Source: JAZLIT01 sp045617525
Lineage (GTDB): Bacteria; Bacillota; Bacilli; Bacillales_A; Planococcaceae
Reading direction: 5' to 3'
NCBI GenBank assembly: GCA_045617525.1
Contig: JAZLIT010000221.1
Location: 1 to 46,686 of the forward strand
Length of the DNA stretch: 46,686 bases
Part shown: piece by piece, positions 24,988 to 33,366 of the stretch
Layout: every line of letters starts with the position of its first letter
Position numbering within the stretch: the first letter of the stretch is position 1
The notes under the pieces: model-generated
The model's input: the letters and a program-made list of their open reading frames with translations, nothing else
What the model was told of the DNA's origin: nothing
The model's database searches: none
Translations under genes and position numbers: made by a program

Positions 24988-25845
24988 GTGGTAAACTTAC
25001 GCGAAATTAAAGGTCGTATTAATTCTACAAAGTCAACGAAACAAATTACGAAAGCAATGCAGATGGTTTCAGCTTCGAAACTACGTCGTGCAGAGCAAAA
25101 CGCTAAATCTTATGTTCCTTACATGGAAAAAATCCAAGACGTAGTAGGCGCAATCGCTTCAGGTACGAAAGACAGTGGGCATCCAATGTTAACTTCTCGT
25201 CCTGTTAAGAAAACAGCTTACTTAGTTATCGGTTCTGACCGTGGTCTTGCAGGTGCTTATAACTCAAGCGTTCTACGTGAGGTTCAAAACACAATCAACG
25301 AGCGTCATAAATCAAAAGACGAATACGTGATTTTAGCAGTAGGTCGTATGATTCGCGATTACTTTGTAAAACGTGATCACAATGTTATCGCATCTGTAGT
25401 TGCTCTTCCTGACCAACCATCATTTGCTGATATTAAAGATATCGCTCGTAATGCTGTTGGTATGTTCACTGATGGTACGTATGATGAACTTTATATGTAC
25501 TACAACCATTTCGTGAGTGCAATTCAAAATGAAGTGACTACGAAAAAAGTTCTTCCTTTAACTGATCTTGCGCCTTCTACAAGCAGTGCTTCTTATGAAT
25601 TCGAGCCATCAGGCGAAGAAATTCTAGAAGTATTACTTCCACAATATGCGGAAAGCTTAATTTTTGGAGCATTATTAGATGGAAAAGCAAGTGAACATTC
25701 AGCACGTAGAACAGCTATGAAAAATGCAACGGATAATGCGAATGACCTTATTTCGGATCTTTCGTTGCAATATAACCGTGCTCGTCAAGCGGCGATCACA
25801 CAAGAAATTACAGAAATCGTTGGTGGAGCAGCTGCCTTAGAATAG
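24988..25845 (+). CDS. atpG: ATP synthase F1 subunit gamma
   Basis: The central rotor shaft, 285 residues. Its N-terminal helix is NLREIKGRINSTKSTKQITKAMQMVSASKLRRAE, given here as the conserved block at residues 3-36. The Rossmann-like middle contains GSDRGLAGAYNSS, and the C-terminal helix contains ARRTAMKNATDNANDLISDL then QAAITQEITEIVGGAAAL. The start is GTG 24988, with AAGGTGGTGA upstream. Confidence 0.97.
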   Translation: MVNLREIKGRINSTKSTKQITKAMQMVSASKLRRAEQNAKSYVPYMEKIQDVVGAIASGTKDSGHPMLTSRPVKKTAYLVIGSDRGLAGAYNSSVLREVQNTINERHKSKDEYVILAVGRMIRDYFVKRDHNVIASVVALPDQPSFADIKDIARNAVGMFTDGTYDELYMYYNHFVSAIQNEVTTKKVLPLTDLAPSTSSASYEFEPSGEEILEVLLPQYAESLIFGALLDGKASEHSARRTAMKNATDNANDLISDLSLQYNRARQAAITQEITEIVGGAAALE

Positions 25846-25896
25846 GCAACTTGCTTCCCAGCGTCGTATAAGAATACGATAGGAGGGTACACAGTA

Positions 25897-27312
25897 ATGA
25901 ATAAAGGACACGTTCTTCAAGTAATGGGTCCAGTAGTAGACGTTAAGTTTGCTAATGGTCAATTACCTGCAATTTATAATGCATTAACAGTTACAATCGA
26001 ACGTCCAAATGAAGCAGCAACTACTTTAGCTTTAGAAGTTGCGATTCACTTAGGCGACGATACAGTTCGTACGATTGCAATGTCATCTACTGATGGCTTA
26101 CAACGTGGAGCTGTAGTAACAGATTCAGGGAAAGCAATCTCTGTACCGGTTGGTCAAGCTACTCTAGGTCGCGTATTTAACGTACTAGGAGAAGTTATCG
26201 ACTTAGGTGAAGAAATTCCTTCTGACGTTCGTCGTGATTCAATTCACCGCGAAGCGCCAACTTTCGATGAACTTTCAACTACTGTAGAAATCCTTGAAAC
26301 AGGTATCAAAGTAGTAGACTTATTAGCTCCTTACATCAAAGGTGGTAAAATCGGTCTATTCGGTGGTGCCGGCGTAGGTAAAACAGTATTAATCCAGGAA
26401 TTAATCAATAACATCGCACAAGAGCACGCAGGTATCTCTGTATTCGCAGGTGTAGGTGAGCGTACTCGTGAGGGTAACGACTTATTCTTCGAAATGACAG
26501 ATTCAGGCGTAATCAAGCAAACTGCGATGGTATTCGGTCAAATGAACGAGCCACCAGGCGCACGTATGCGTGTTGCTTTAACTGGTTTAACAATGGCAGA
26601 ATACTTCCGTGATGAAGACGGTGCTGATGTACTATTATTCATCGACAATATCTTCCGTTTCACTCAAGCAGGTTCTGAGGTATCAGCACTTCTAGGGCGT
26701 ATGCCTTCAGCAGTAGGTTACCAACCAACTCTTGCTACAGAAATGGGTAAATTACAAGAGCGTATTACTTCAACTACAAAAGGTTCTGTAACTTCTATCC
26801 AAGCGATTTACGTACCAGCCGATGACTATACGGATCCGGCTCCGGCTACAACTTTCGCCCACTTAGATGCAACTACTAACCTTGAGCGTAAACTATCTGA
26901 AATGGGTATCTACCCAGCAGTAGATCCTCTAGCTTCAACTTCTCGTGCATTATCACCAGAAGTAGTTGGCGAAGAGCATTACGCAATTGCAACTAAAGTA
27001 CAACGTACAATCCAACGTTACCGTGAATTACAAGATATCATTGCAATTCTAGGTATGGATGAGTTATCTGATGAAGATAAACAAACTGTTGAACGTGCTC
27101 GTCGTATTCAGTTCTTCTTATCTCAAAACTTCCACGTAGCGGAACAATTCACTGGTCAAAAAGGTTCTTATGTACCTGTTAAAAACACAGTTGAATCATT
27201 CAAAGCAATTCTTGAAGGTAAATACGATCATTTACCAGAAGATGCTTTCCGTCTAGTTGGTGGCATTGAAGAAGTTATTGAAAAAGCGAAAAGCATGGGC
27301 GTAGAGGTTTAA
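25897..27312 (+). CDS. atpD: ATP synthase F1 subunit beta
   Basis: The catalytic subunit, 471 residues. The P-loop is GGAGVGKT (about 155-162), with the catalytic glutamate in GVGERTREGNDL (about 185) and Walker B LLFIDNIFRF. It also has ALLGRMPSAVGYQPTLATEMG, and the DELSD segment (MDELSDEDK) that contacts epsilon and gamma. It starts at ATG 25897. A small stem TCGTAT/ATACGA (25864-25879) sits immediately before its ribosome-binding site TAGGAGGG. Confidence 0.98.
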   Translation: MNKGHVLQVMGPVVDVKFANGQLPAIYNALTVTIERPNEAATTLALEVAIHLGDDTVRTIAMSSTDGLQRGAVVTDSGKAISVPVGQATLGRVFNVLGEVIDLGEEIPSDVRRDSIHREAPTFDELSTTVEILETGIKVVDLLAPYIKGGKIGLFGGAGVGKTVLIQELINNIAQEHAGISVFAGVGERTREGNDLFFEMTDSGVIKQTAMVFGQMNEPPGARMRVALTGLTMAEYFRDEDGADVLLFIDNIFRFTQAGSEVSALLGRMPSAVGYQPTLATEMGKLQERITSTTKGSVTSIQAIYVPADDYTDPAPATTFAHLDATTNLERKLSEMGIYPAVDPLASTSRALSPEVVGEEHYAIATKVQRTIQRYRELQDIIAILGMDELSDEDKQTVERARRIQFFLSQNFHVAEQFTGQKGSYVPVKNTVESFKAILEGKYDHLPEDAFRLVGGIEEVIEKAKSMGVEV

Positions 27313-27335
27313 CTCTCTCGCGAGGAGGAAAAAAT

Positions 27336-27743
27336 ATGAAGACAGTTACAGTCAATATTGTCACTCCCGACGGCCCGGTATACGATTCAGAAGTAACAAT
27401 GGTAATCGTTAAAACAACTTCAGGTGAAATGGGTATTCTTGCAGGCCATATTCCAATGGTCGCTCCACTTACAATTGGTGCAGTGAAGCTTAAAAAAGAA
27501 GACGGTTCTACTGATTTGGTCGCTGTTAATGGCGGTTTCGTTGAAGTTCGTCCAGACAAGATTTCAATTTTAGCACCTGCTGCTGAAGCAGCAACTACAA
27601 TTGATCTTGATCGTGCAAAAGCTGCGCTAGCGCGTGCTGAGCAACGCCTTCAAGGGAAAAACGATGAAGTTGATTTCAAACGTGCTGAATTAGCGTTAAA
27701 ACGTGCGTTGAATCGTATCAACGTTCAAGAGGGTAATATCTAA
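27336..27743 (+). CDS. atpC: ATP synthase F1 subunit epsilon
   Basis: Epsilon is the regulatory rotor subunit. The 135 residues comprise an N-terminal beta-sandwich (TVNIVTPDGPVYDSEV, GEMGILAGHIPMVAPL, VNGGFVEVRPDKISILA) and a C-terminal two-helix arm (DLDRAKAALARAEQRL and FKRAELALKRALNRI) that can lock the enzyme. Ribosome-binding site GAGGAGG precedes ATG 27336. It is the last gene of the operon, followed by a terminator. Confidence 0.97.
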   Translation: MKTVTVNIVTPDGPVYDSEVTMVIVKTTSGEMGILAGHIPMVAPLTIGAVKLKKEDGSTDLVAVNGGFVEVRPDKISILAPAAEAATTIDLDRAKAALARAEQRLQGKNDEVDFKRAELALKRALNRINVQEGNI

Positions 27744-27754
27744 ATTTATTTTAA

Positions 27755-27793
27755 AAAGCGGACAGGCAATTTGCTGTCCGCTTTATTTATTTT
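27755..27793 (+). terminator. atp operon terminator
   Basis: AAAGCGGACAG (27755-27765) pairs with CTGTCCGCTTT (27774-27784), followed by ATTTATTTT. Confidence 0.88.
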
Positions 27794-27972
27794 CCATATA
27801 CTGTTTATGGGGAGATTGTTTATAAATTGATTTATAATATTTAGAGTGGGTCACAAGCAAAAAAACACAAAAAACGACCCCTTTTTTATTTATTAATAAA
27901 AAGGGATTGAGGGGTAAATATCAAAGTAATAAAAAAGAATAAAATTAAACGCATAGAAATGAGGCAATTAGA

Positions 27973-28215
27973 ATGAATATATTTGCGCAGGTTGGGCAAC
28001 AAGCGTTAAGCGGTATTTTGGCCTATATTTTTTTCATTGGAATAGCATTTTATGCCCTACAATCATTACGATTAGATCAATTATTTAAAAAAGGGATGAC
28101 CTTTCAGATACAGCTAACATATATTTTATTTAGTATCGTTATAGGTTCATCTGTTGCGAATTTTTTCATTAATTTCACAACATTATCAAAACAACTTCAA
28201 TACTTAATTCCCTAA
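27973..28215 (+). CDS. ywzB: DUF1146 membrane protein (YwzB-like)
   Basis: An 80-residue protein with two predicted membrane helices (ILAYIFFIGIAFYALQSL and LTYILFSIVIGSSVANFFI) joined by a short basic loop (LRLDQLFKKG), the DUF1146 pattern. In Bacillales it lies directly between atpC and murA, as here. The function is unknown. It starts at ATG 27973, with GAGGCAATTAG upstream as a modest ribosome-binding site. B. subtilis has ywmB near this place, but no ywmB is found here. Confidence 0.85.
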   Translation: MNIFAQVGQQALSGILAYIFFIGIAFYALQSLRLDQLFKKGMTFQIQLTYILFSIVIGSSVANFFINFTTLSKQLQYLIP

Positions 28216-28243
28216 TACTATATGAATTATTTGATTTGTCGGG

Positions 28244-28275
28244 GGCGTTAAGCATAGTGCTTTCGCCAAATTTAA
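28244..28275 (+). terminator. Possible terminator after ywzB
   Basis: A two-part stem, GGCG (28244-28247) plus AAGCA (28250-28254) with TGCTT (28258-28262) plus CGCC (28264-28267), followed by a weak AAATTTAAT tail. The rest of the 352-base gap up to murA is AT-rich, with a spaced inverted repeat (AGCGATTT 28406-28413, AAATCGCT 28462-28469) and no convincing gene. Confidence 0.4.
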
Positions 28276-28567
28276 TAATTTCCAAGGTAATAGGGGGGAT
28301 GATATTATTCGTGGATTTATTAGGCTTAAATGTTATGAAATAGTATTTTAAAAGGAAATTGGACCAATTCACATGTTTGAATAGTCGTGCGTAATATAAA
28401 AAAGTAGCGATTTTCTGCAAAATGTCGTAGAATAATGCTTTGGGTGCTTGTAACTGCAACCAAATCGCTGTAACATAGTAGTTGTTTCAATTAATTTATG
28501 CTATTTAACTGTTTAAATATATAGGTAGAATACAGACTTGTTAGTTTTGAATCCGGAGGGAAATATA

Positions 28568-29872
28568 GTGGATAAAATTATTGTTTCGGGAGGTAAGGCG
28601 TTAAATGGTACCGTTAAAGTTGAAGGTGCAAAAAACGCAGTACTGCCAATTTTAGCAGCATCATTACTTGCTTCAAGTGATAAAAATATTTTAAGAGACG
28701 TACCAAATTTAGCTGACGTTAAAATTATCGCAGAAGTTTTAAAAAGCTTAAATGCGAATGTTGAATATAATGAAAATACTAATCAAATGATAATCGATGC
28801 AACGATGAAACTATCGAGTGAGGCGCAATTTGAATATGTTAGTAAAATGCGTGCTTCAATCTTAGTGATGGGTTCTCTTTTAGCGCGCAATCATTTTGCA
28901 CGCGTTGCACTTCCTGGTGGTTGTGCAATTGGTTCTCGTCCGATCGAACTACATTTAAAAGGCTTTGAGGCAATGGGCTGTGAAATTTCATTTGGCAATG
29001 GTTACGTTGAGGCCATCGCGAAAAATGGCTTAAAAGGTGCAGAAGTTTATTTAGACTTCCCAAGTGTTGGGGCGACTGAAAATATTATGACTGCAGCTGC
29101 ACTTGCGGATGGTACTACAGTGATTGAAAATGCAGCAAAAGAGCCAGAGATTGTTGATTTAGCGAATTTTATTAATAGTATGGGAGGTCGTGTAATTGGC
29201 GCTGGAACGGATACAATCCGTATTGAAGGTGTAAAACAATTAAATGGCTGTACACATTACATTATTCCTGACCGTATCGAAGCAGGCACATTTATGGTGG
29301 CAGCTGCGATTTCACGTGGTAATATATTAATTGAAAACGCTGTACCCGAGCATATGACGGCATTGATTGCTAAAATGCGAGAAATGGGTGTTGAAATTAC
29401 AGAAGAAATAGCAGGACTACGCATTTGTGCAAAAGGTCCATTAAAAGCTGTAGATATTAAAACGATGCCACATCCAGGTTTCCCAACAGATATGCAGTCT
29501 CAGCTAATGGCTTTAATGCTTACAGCTGAAGGCACAAGTATTATTACGGAAACAGTATTCGAAAATCGTTTCATGCATGTGGAAGAATTCCGTAACATGA
29601 ATGCAGATGCTAAAATTGAAGGCCGCTCGGTATTTATTGAAGGTGGTAAATTACTTCAGGGTGCAGAGGTCAGCGCAACAGACTTACGTGCAGCAGCGTC
29701 GTTAATCTTAGCTGGATTAGTGTCAGATGGTGCTACAACTATCACTAATCTTTATCATCTTGACCGTGGGTATGTAAACTTCCATGGTAAATTAGCTTCA
29801 TTAGGCGCTATCATTGAACGCGTTGATACTGAAGCTATAATAGCAAAGAAAGATAATCAAGCTACAGCTTAA
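28568..29872 (+). CDS. murA: UDP-N-acetylglucosamine 1-carboxyvinyltransferase
   Basis: MurA transfers enolpyruvate from PEP to UDP-GlcNAc, the first committed step of peptidoglycan synthesis and the fosfomycin target. The 434 residues include VEGAKNAVLPILAASLLA near the N-terminus and the active-site cysteine in LPGGCAIGSRPIELH (residue about 118), so it is of the fosfomycin-sensitive Cys type. They also include DRIEAGTFMVAAAISRG and PGFPTDMQSQLMALM. The start is GTG 28568 (MDKIIVSGG), seven bases after GGAGGG; the longer ATG start at 28538 overlaps that site. Position after the atp operon matches murAA of B. subtilis. Confidence 0.96.
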   Translation: MDKIIVSGGKALNGTVKVEGAKNAVLPILAASLLASSDKNILRDVPNLADVKIIAEVLKSLNANVEYNENTNQMIIDATMKLSSEAQFEYVSKMRASILVMGSLLARNHFARVALPGGCAIGSRPIELHLKGFEAMGCEISFGNGYVEAIAKNGLKGAEVYLDFPSVGATENIMTAAALADGTTVIENAAKEPEIVDLANFINSMGGRVIGAGTDTIRIEGVKQLNGCTHYIIPDRIEAGTFMVAAAISRGNILIENAVPEHMTALIAKMREMGVEITEEIAGLRICAKGPLKAVDIKTMPHPGFPTDMQSQLMALMLTAEGTSIITETVFENRFMHVEEFRNMNADAKIEGRSVFIEGGKLLQGAEVSATDLRAAASLILAGLVSDGATTITNLYHLDRGYVNFHGKLASLGAIIERVDTEAIIAKKDNQATA

Positions 29873-29921
29873 TTATATGAGGAAAGTACGCCGAGCATTC
29901 ATGTTCTGTGTGCTTTTTTTT

Positions 29922-29950
29922 GCATAGAAATCCTAAATTGAACATACAGT
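29922..29950 (+). promoter_or_regulatory. Sigma-E promoter of spoIID, ending six bases before the ATG
   Basis: GCATAGA (29922-29928), a 14-base spacer, then CATACAGT (29943-29950) fits the sigma-E consensus (K-M-ATA-W-W, CATACA-N-T). The same spacing and the same -10 are found upstream of spoIIID. The expected transcript start (29956-29958) falls on the spoIID start codon. Confidence 0.65.
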
Positions 29951-29955
29951 GGCGT

Positions 29956-30846
29956 ATGAAAAATTATCTGATCATTTTTTTATTCCTTTGTTTATTTTGT
30001 GTGCCACTTTTATTCCAAAAAGAAAAAGAAACGCCAGTAGAGGAAGACGGAGAGCAAGTCCAACAAAAATGGAACTTACCAACATCAATTACTTTATCAC
30101 CGTCCAATGAAGTAGTAGAGCTTGAGGCGTACGTAATGGGGGTTGTAGCGGCTGAGATGCCCGCATCCTACGAGATGGAGGCTCTCAAGGCGCAAGCCGT
30201 AGCAGCACGCACGTACGCGATTTACAGAAGTGAAAAAATGACGAAGCCAATTGAGACGACGACACAGCATCAAGTATATTTCCCAGTCAATAATTTGGCG
30301 GATAAGTATGAACAGAAGGTTAAGGAGGCCGTTGAAAGTACAGCAGCAGAAATGCTAACCTACAATGATGAAATAATTTCAGCGATGTTTCATGCAGCCT
30401 CAAACGGACTTACGGAGTCATCGGATAATTATAGCGGCGCATCAATTCCGTATTTACAATCTGTCGAATCGCCAGAGCAAAAGCAAAAGATACATGACTT
30501 CACATTAAAGCAGTTCAATCATTTACTAGGTACTACGCTCACGCTTCAAGAAATTGGACAAGCGAAGCTAACGCATAATAACACAGAGCGGGTTGAAGAA
30601 ATCAAAATTGCTGCAAAGACTTGGACAGGACGGCAATTTAGGGAACAGCTAAGCTTGGCTTCAACAGATTTTAAGATTGCGGTAATTGACGACTCTATAA
30701 AAATCGAAGCGAAAGGTTACGGGCATGGCGTAGGAATGAGCCAAAATGGGGCAAATGAACTTGCGCAACAGGGGTATACCTATGAGCAAATATTGATGCA
30801 TTACTATAAAGGCATAGAAGTTGTGAAATTTAACAAGATTCCTTAA
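29956..30846 (+). CDS. spoIID: Stage II sporulation protein D (engulfment lytic transglycosylase)
   Basis: SpoIID is a mother-cell membrane-anchored enzyme that cleaves denuded glycan strands during engulfment with SpoIIP and SpoIIM. The 296-residue product has an N-terminal signal anchor (NYLIIFLFLCLFCVPLLF, about 3-20). It also has LEAYVMGVVAAEMPASYEMEALKAQAVAARTYA (conserved block, about 67-99, including the catalytic glutamate in AAEMP), FHAASNGLTES, and KGYGHGVGMSQNGANELAQQG. It is shorter than B. subtilis SpoIID (343). The start is ATG 29956; there is no ribosome-binding site upstream, and the sigma-E promoter ends only six bases before it, pointing to a leaderless message. Longer starts upstream would read through the promoter. 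Confidence 0.92.
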   Translation: MKNYLIIFLFLCLFCVPLLFQKEKETPVEEDGEQVQQKWNLPTSITLSPSNEVVELEAYVMGVVAAEMPASYEMEALKAQAVAARTYAIYRSEKMTKPIETTTQHQVYFPVNNLADKYEQKVKEAVESTAAEMLTYNDEIISAMFHAASNGLTESSDNYSGASIPYLQSVESPEQKQKIHDFTLKQFNHLLGTTLTLQEIGQAKLTHNNTERVEEIKIAAKTWTGRQFREQLSLASTDFKIAVIDDSIKIEAKGYGHGVGMSQNGANELAQQGYTYEQILMHYYKGIEVVKFNKIP

Positions 30847-30902
30847 TAATCATCTGTTTAAACAATCAGAAACTTGCACACACTAGCGCAAGAGGTGATG
30901 TT

Positions 30903-31568
30903 ATGGGAGAAGAAAAAAAATTAAAGCCTTCTCAGACGAGTGTACAACAAAAAGTATGGTTTTGGCCGGCAGTATATACAGCAATCGCTGTCATTATGAT
31001 TAGTGTAATTGCAGGGTATAGTGTAATTACTTCGAAGGATCCAGAAACAGCAGGCGATTCTGCAAATCTTACTGTACCGGGTTCGACGAATGCAGGCACT
31101 GCCATCGCGACGAATTCACAAAGTGAATCGATGAAATATCCTTTCAAAGAAGCGCTCGTTAATGATGTGCAAGTGTTACAAGATTTTTATGATGTAAATG
31201 CCGATGCAAAGTCACAAGAGAATGCGTTACTCGTATTTAATCAAATATTTACTACTTCAAAGGGACTTTCACTCTCGGTTAAAGGTGAGGCATTCGAAGT
31301 ATTAGCCGCAATGAGTGGTGAAATTCAGGAAGTCAAAACGGATGTCTTCACGGGCGGTGAAATCACAATTGTGCATGCAAATGGTTACACAACGAAATAC
31401 AGCTCAGTTGCGGACATTTTAGTAAAAGAAGGAGATGTCGTGGCACAGGGTGAGCAAATTGCAACGACGATTCAAAATGAATCGAATCCTAACGCTGGCA
31501 TTCATCTTCATTTCCAAATCTTAAAAGATGGTGGCTTAATTGATCCAAAGTCTTTATTAGCCTTTTAG
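30903..31568 (+). CDS. spoIIQ: Stage II sporulation protein Q (forespore channel/engulfment protein)
   Basis: SpoIIQ spans the forespore membrane and pairs with SpoIIIAH of the mother cell to form the feeding channel. The 221 residues have one N-terminal membrane segment (WPAVYTAIAVIMISVIAGYSVI, about 21-42), then a disordered Thr/Asn/Ser linker and a C-terminal LytM/M23 fold (about 125-221). The HxH metal motif survives as IHLHFQI, but the first metal-binding motif is replaced by SKGLSLSVKGEAFEVLAAMSG, lacking the His and Asp. It should therefore be peptidase-dead, as in B. subtilis SpoIIQ. Start ATG 30903 after AGAGGTGATG. It lies directly after spoIID, as in other Bacillales. Confidence 0.93.
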   Translation: MGEEKKLKPSQTSVQQKVWFWPAVYTAIAVIMISVIAGYSVITSKDPETAGDSANLTVPGSTNAGTAIATNSQSESMKYPFKEALVNDVQVLQDFYDVNADAKSQENALLVFNQIFTTSKGLSLSVKGEAFEVLAAMSGEIQEVKTDVFTGGEITIVHANGYTTKYSSVADILVKEGDVVAQGEQIATTIQNESNPNAGIHLHFQILKDGGLIDPKSLLAF

Positions 31569-31604
31569 TATCTTAGTTCTCTAGTTCCCTCTAAAGAGTG
31601 GTAG

Positions 31605-31633
31605 TCATATGTAGTTAGATGTACGCATACAGT
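31605..31633 (+). promoter_or_regulatory. Sigma-E promoter of spoIIID
   Basis: TCATATG (31605-31611), 14 bases, CATACAGT (31626-31633). The start would be near 31640, giving a 50-base leader. spoIIID is known to be sigma-E dependent in B. subtilis. Confidence 0.75.
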
Positions 31634-31689
31634 GAACAAATGTAGGGTGTCATCTCATTACATTAACAACTTGGAGAGAGGAAGAGCAC

Positions 31690-31941
31690 GTGCACGAGCA
31701 CATTCGGAAGCGTTGCGTTCGGCTAGGAGAGCTGCTCATCGAAAATGGAGAAACCGTCCGAGCACTAGCAAAGCGGACAGGTTACTCTAAAAGTACGATT
31801 CATAAGGATTTGACCGAGCGTCTATTAATTGTCAATGAAGCACTGGCACTTGAGGTAAGAAAAGTATTACGCTACAACAAATCGATCCGTCATTTAAGAG
31901 GGGGAGAGGCGACACGAATAAAGTGGAAGCAGCGTCAATAA
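31690..31941 (+). CDS. spoIIID: Sporulation transcription factor SpoIIID
   Basis: SpoIIID is a small mother-cell DNA-binding protein that represses or activates many sigma-E genes. The 83 residues contain a helix-turn-helix (ETVRALAKRTGYSKSTIHKDLTERL, about 20-44) and the basic C-terminal helix NKSIRHLRGGEATRIKWKQ, both matching B. subtilis SpoIIID. The protein ends about ten residues earlier than the B. subtilis form (93 aa). The start is GTG 31690, preceded by GGAGAGAGG. It has its own sigma-E promoter and a terminator, with mbl next, as in B. subtilis. Confidence 0.95.
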   Translation: MHEHIRKRCVRLGELLIENGETVRALAKRTGYSKSTIHKDLTERLLIVNEALALEVRKVLRYNKSIRHLRGGEATRIKWKQRQ

Positions 31942-31973
31942 TTAGTCGCAAAAGGAAAATTCAAGTAATCGCT

Positions 31974-32025
31974 TAAGACCGCTAGTAAGTCAAAAAATGG
32001 CTTATTTAGCGGTCTTTTATTTTAA
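31974..32025 (+). terminator. spoIIID terminator
   Basis: AAGACCGCTA (31975-31984) pairs with TAGCGGTCTT (32007-32016), with an inner TAAG/CTTA pairing and TTTTATTTT after it. The remaining 220 bases before mbl are AT-rich; TTATCG (32153-32158) and TATGAT (32176-32181), 17 bases apart, may be the mbl promoter. Confidence 0.85.
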
Positions 32026-32247
32026 ATGACACGAAATAATAGTCAAAAGTAATTATAAAAGCGGAAAAAATATAAAATAGTAGTAAAAATATAAAATTAT
32101 TCCATAAAAGTGATATCATTAGAGTGGAAAAAAGGTAATTCCTTACTGCGAATTATCGTGTATTTAAATTTTGTATATGATAAAATACTTTAAATAAAGG
32201 ATATTTTGTACGTACTTTGATTGAACATAGGGAAGGAGATTAGGTAT

Positions 32248-33246
32248 ATGTTTTCGAAAGATATTGGAATTGACTTAGGTACAGCAAACGTTTTGATCCA
32301 TGTGAAAGGGAAGGGCATTGTTTTAAATGAGCCTTCTGTTGTTGCAATGGATAAAAAAACCGGGAGAGTATTGGCAGTAGGGGAAGAAGCGCGTCAAATG
32401 GTTGGACGTACACCCGGCAATATTGTGGCAATTCGCCCACTTAAAGATGGTGTAATTGCTGACTTCGATGTTACCGAAGCAATGTTAAAGTATTTTATTA
32501 ATAAGTTAAATTTAAAAGGCTTTTTATCTAAACCACGTATTTTAATTTGTTGCCCAACAAATATTACGAGCGTTGAGCAAAAAGCAATTCGTGAAGCTGC
32601 AGAAAAATCAGGCGGTAGAAAAGTATATTTAGAGGAAGAGCCAAAAGTAGCTGCAATTGGTGCGGGTATGGATATTTTCCAGCCGAGCGGTAATATGGTA
32701 GTGGATATCGGTGGCGGTACGACGGATGTAGCTGTGCTATCAATGGGTGACATTGTCACAAGTGAATCAATTAAAGTAGCTGGTGACGTTTTTGATAATG
32801 ATATTCTACAATATATTAAAAGAGAATATAAGTTATTAATCGGCGAGCGTACAGCAGAAACGATTAAAATGACGATTGGTACGGTATTCCCAACAACACG
32901 TAAAGAGTCGATGGATATCCGTGGACGAGATATGGTAACAGGCTTACCACGTACAATTTCCATAAATTCCGATGAAATAGCACGTGCCTTACATGAATCA
33001 GTAAGCATGATTGTTCAAGCGGCGAAAAATGTTTTAGAAAAAACACCGCCAGAGCTTTCAGCAGATATTATTGATCGCGGCGTTATTATTACAGGTGGCG
33101 GGGCTTTATTACACGGTATGGATCTGCTATTAATCGAAGAATTAAAAGTGCCGGTATTTATTGCTGAAAATCCTATGGACTGCGTAGCGATTGGGACAGG
33201 CATTATGCTTGATAATATTGATCGTGCGGTTGGTTCGGCTATATAA
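32248..33246 (+). CDS. mbl: MreB-like actin homologue (Mbl)
   Basis: Mbl forms membrane-bound filaments that guide peptidoglycan synthesis along the cell cylinder. The 332 residues show the actin-fold phosphate-1 motif DIGIDLGTANVLIHVKG, the conserved EEPKVAAIGAG, phosphate-2 VVDIGGGTTDVAVLS, and the adenosine motif GVIITGGGALLHGMD. The start is ATG 32248, eight bases after AAGGAGA. An upstream TTG at 32221 would add nine residues that cover the ribosome-binding site. Identification as Mbl rather than MreB or MreBH rests mainly on position: it directly follows spoIIID. Confidence 0.94.
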   Translation: MFSKDIGIDLGTANVLIHVKGKGIVLNEPSVVAMDKKTGRVLAVGEEARQMVGRTPGNIVAIRPLKDGVIADFDVTEAMLKYFINKLNLKGFLSKPRILICCPTNITSVEQKAIREAAEKSGGRKVYLEEEPKVAAIGAGMDIFQPSGNMVVDIGGGTTDVAVLSMGDIVTSESIKVAGDVFDNDILQYIKREYKLLIGERTAETIKMTIGTVFPTTRKESMDIRGRDMVTGLPRTISINSDEIARALHESVSMIVQAAKNVLEKTPPELSADIIDRGVIITGGGALLHGMDLLLIEELKVPVFIAENPMDCVAIGTGIMLDNIDRAVGSAI

Positions 33247-33289
33247 TATGCGAAATAGCATTTGTTTTTAATAGAATCATGCCATTTGC

Positions 33290-33317
33290 TAAACTAAAGT
33301 GTATATATATCCGAAAT
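33290..33317 (+). promoter_or_regulatory. Possible sigma-D promoter of flhO-flhP
   Basis: TAAA (33290-33293), 16 bases, then TCCGAAAT (33310-33317) resembles the motility sigma-D pattern TAAA-N15-GCCGATAW, with two mismatches and one extra base. flhO-flhP are sigma-D dependent in B. subtilis. Confidence 0.4.
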
Positions 33318-33366
33318 AAAGAGTAGAAACTTTAGTTGACCAAATAAATGAAAAGAAGGTGGTTTT

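Noticed and set aside
32394..33008. 204-aa minus-strand frame opposite mbl
   Set aside because: Antisense shadow of mbl; no initiation signals.
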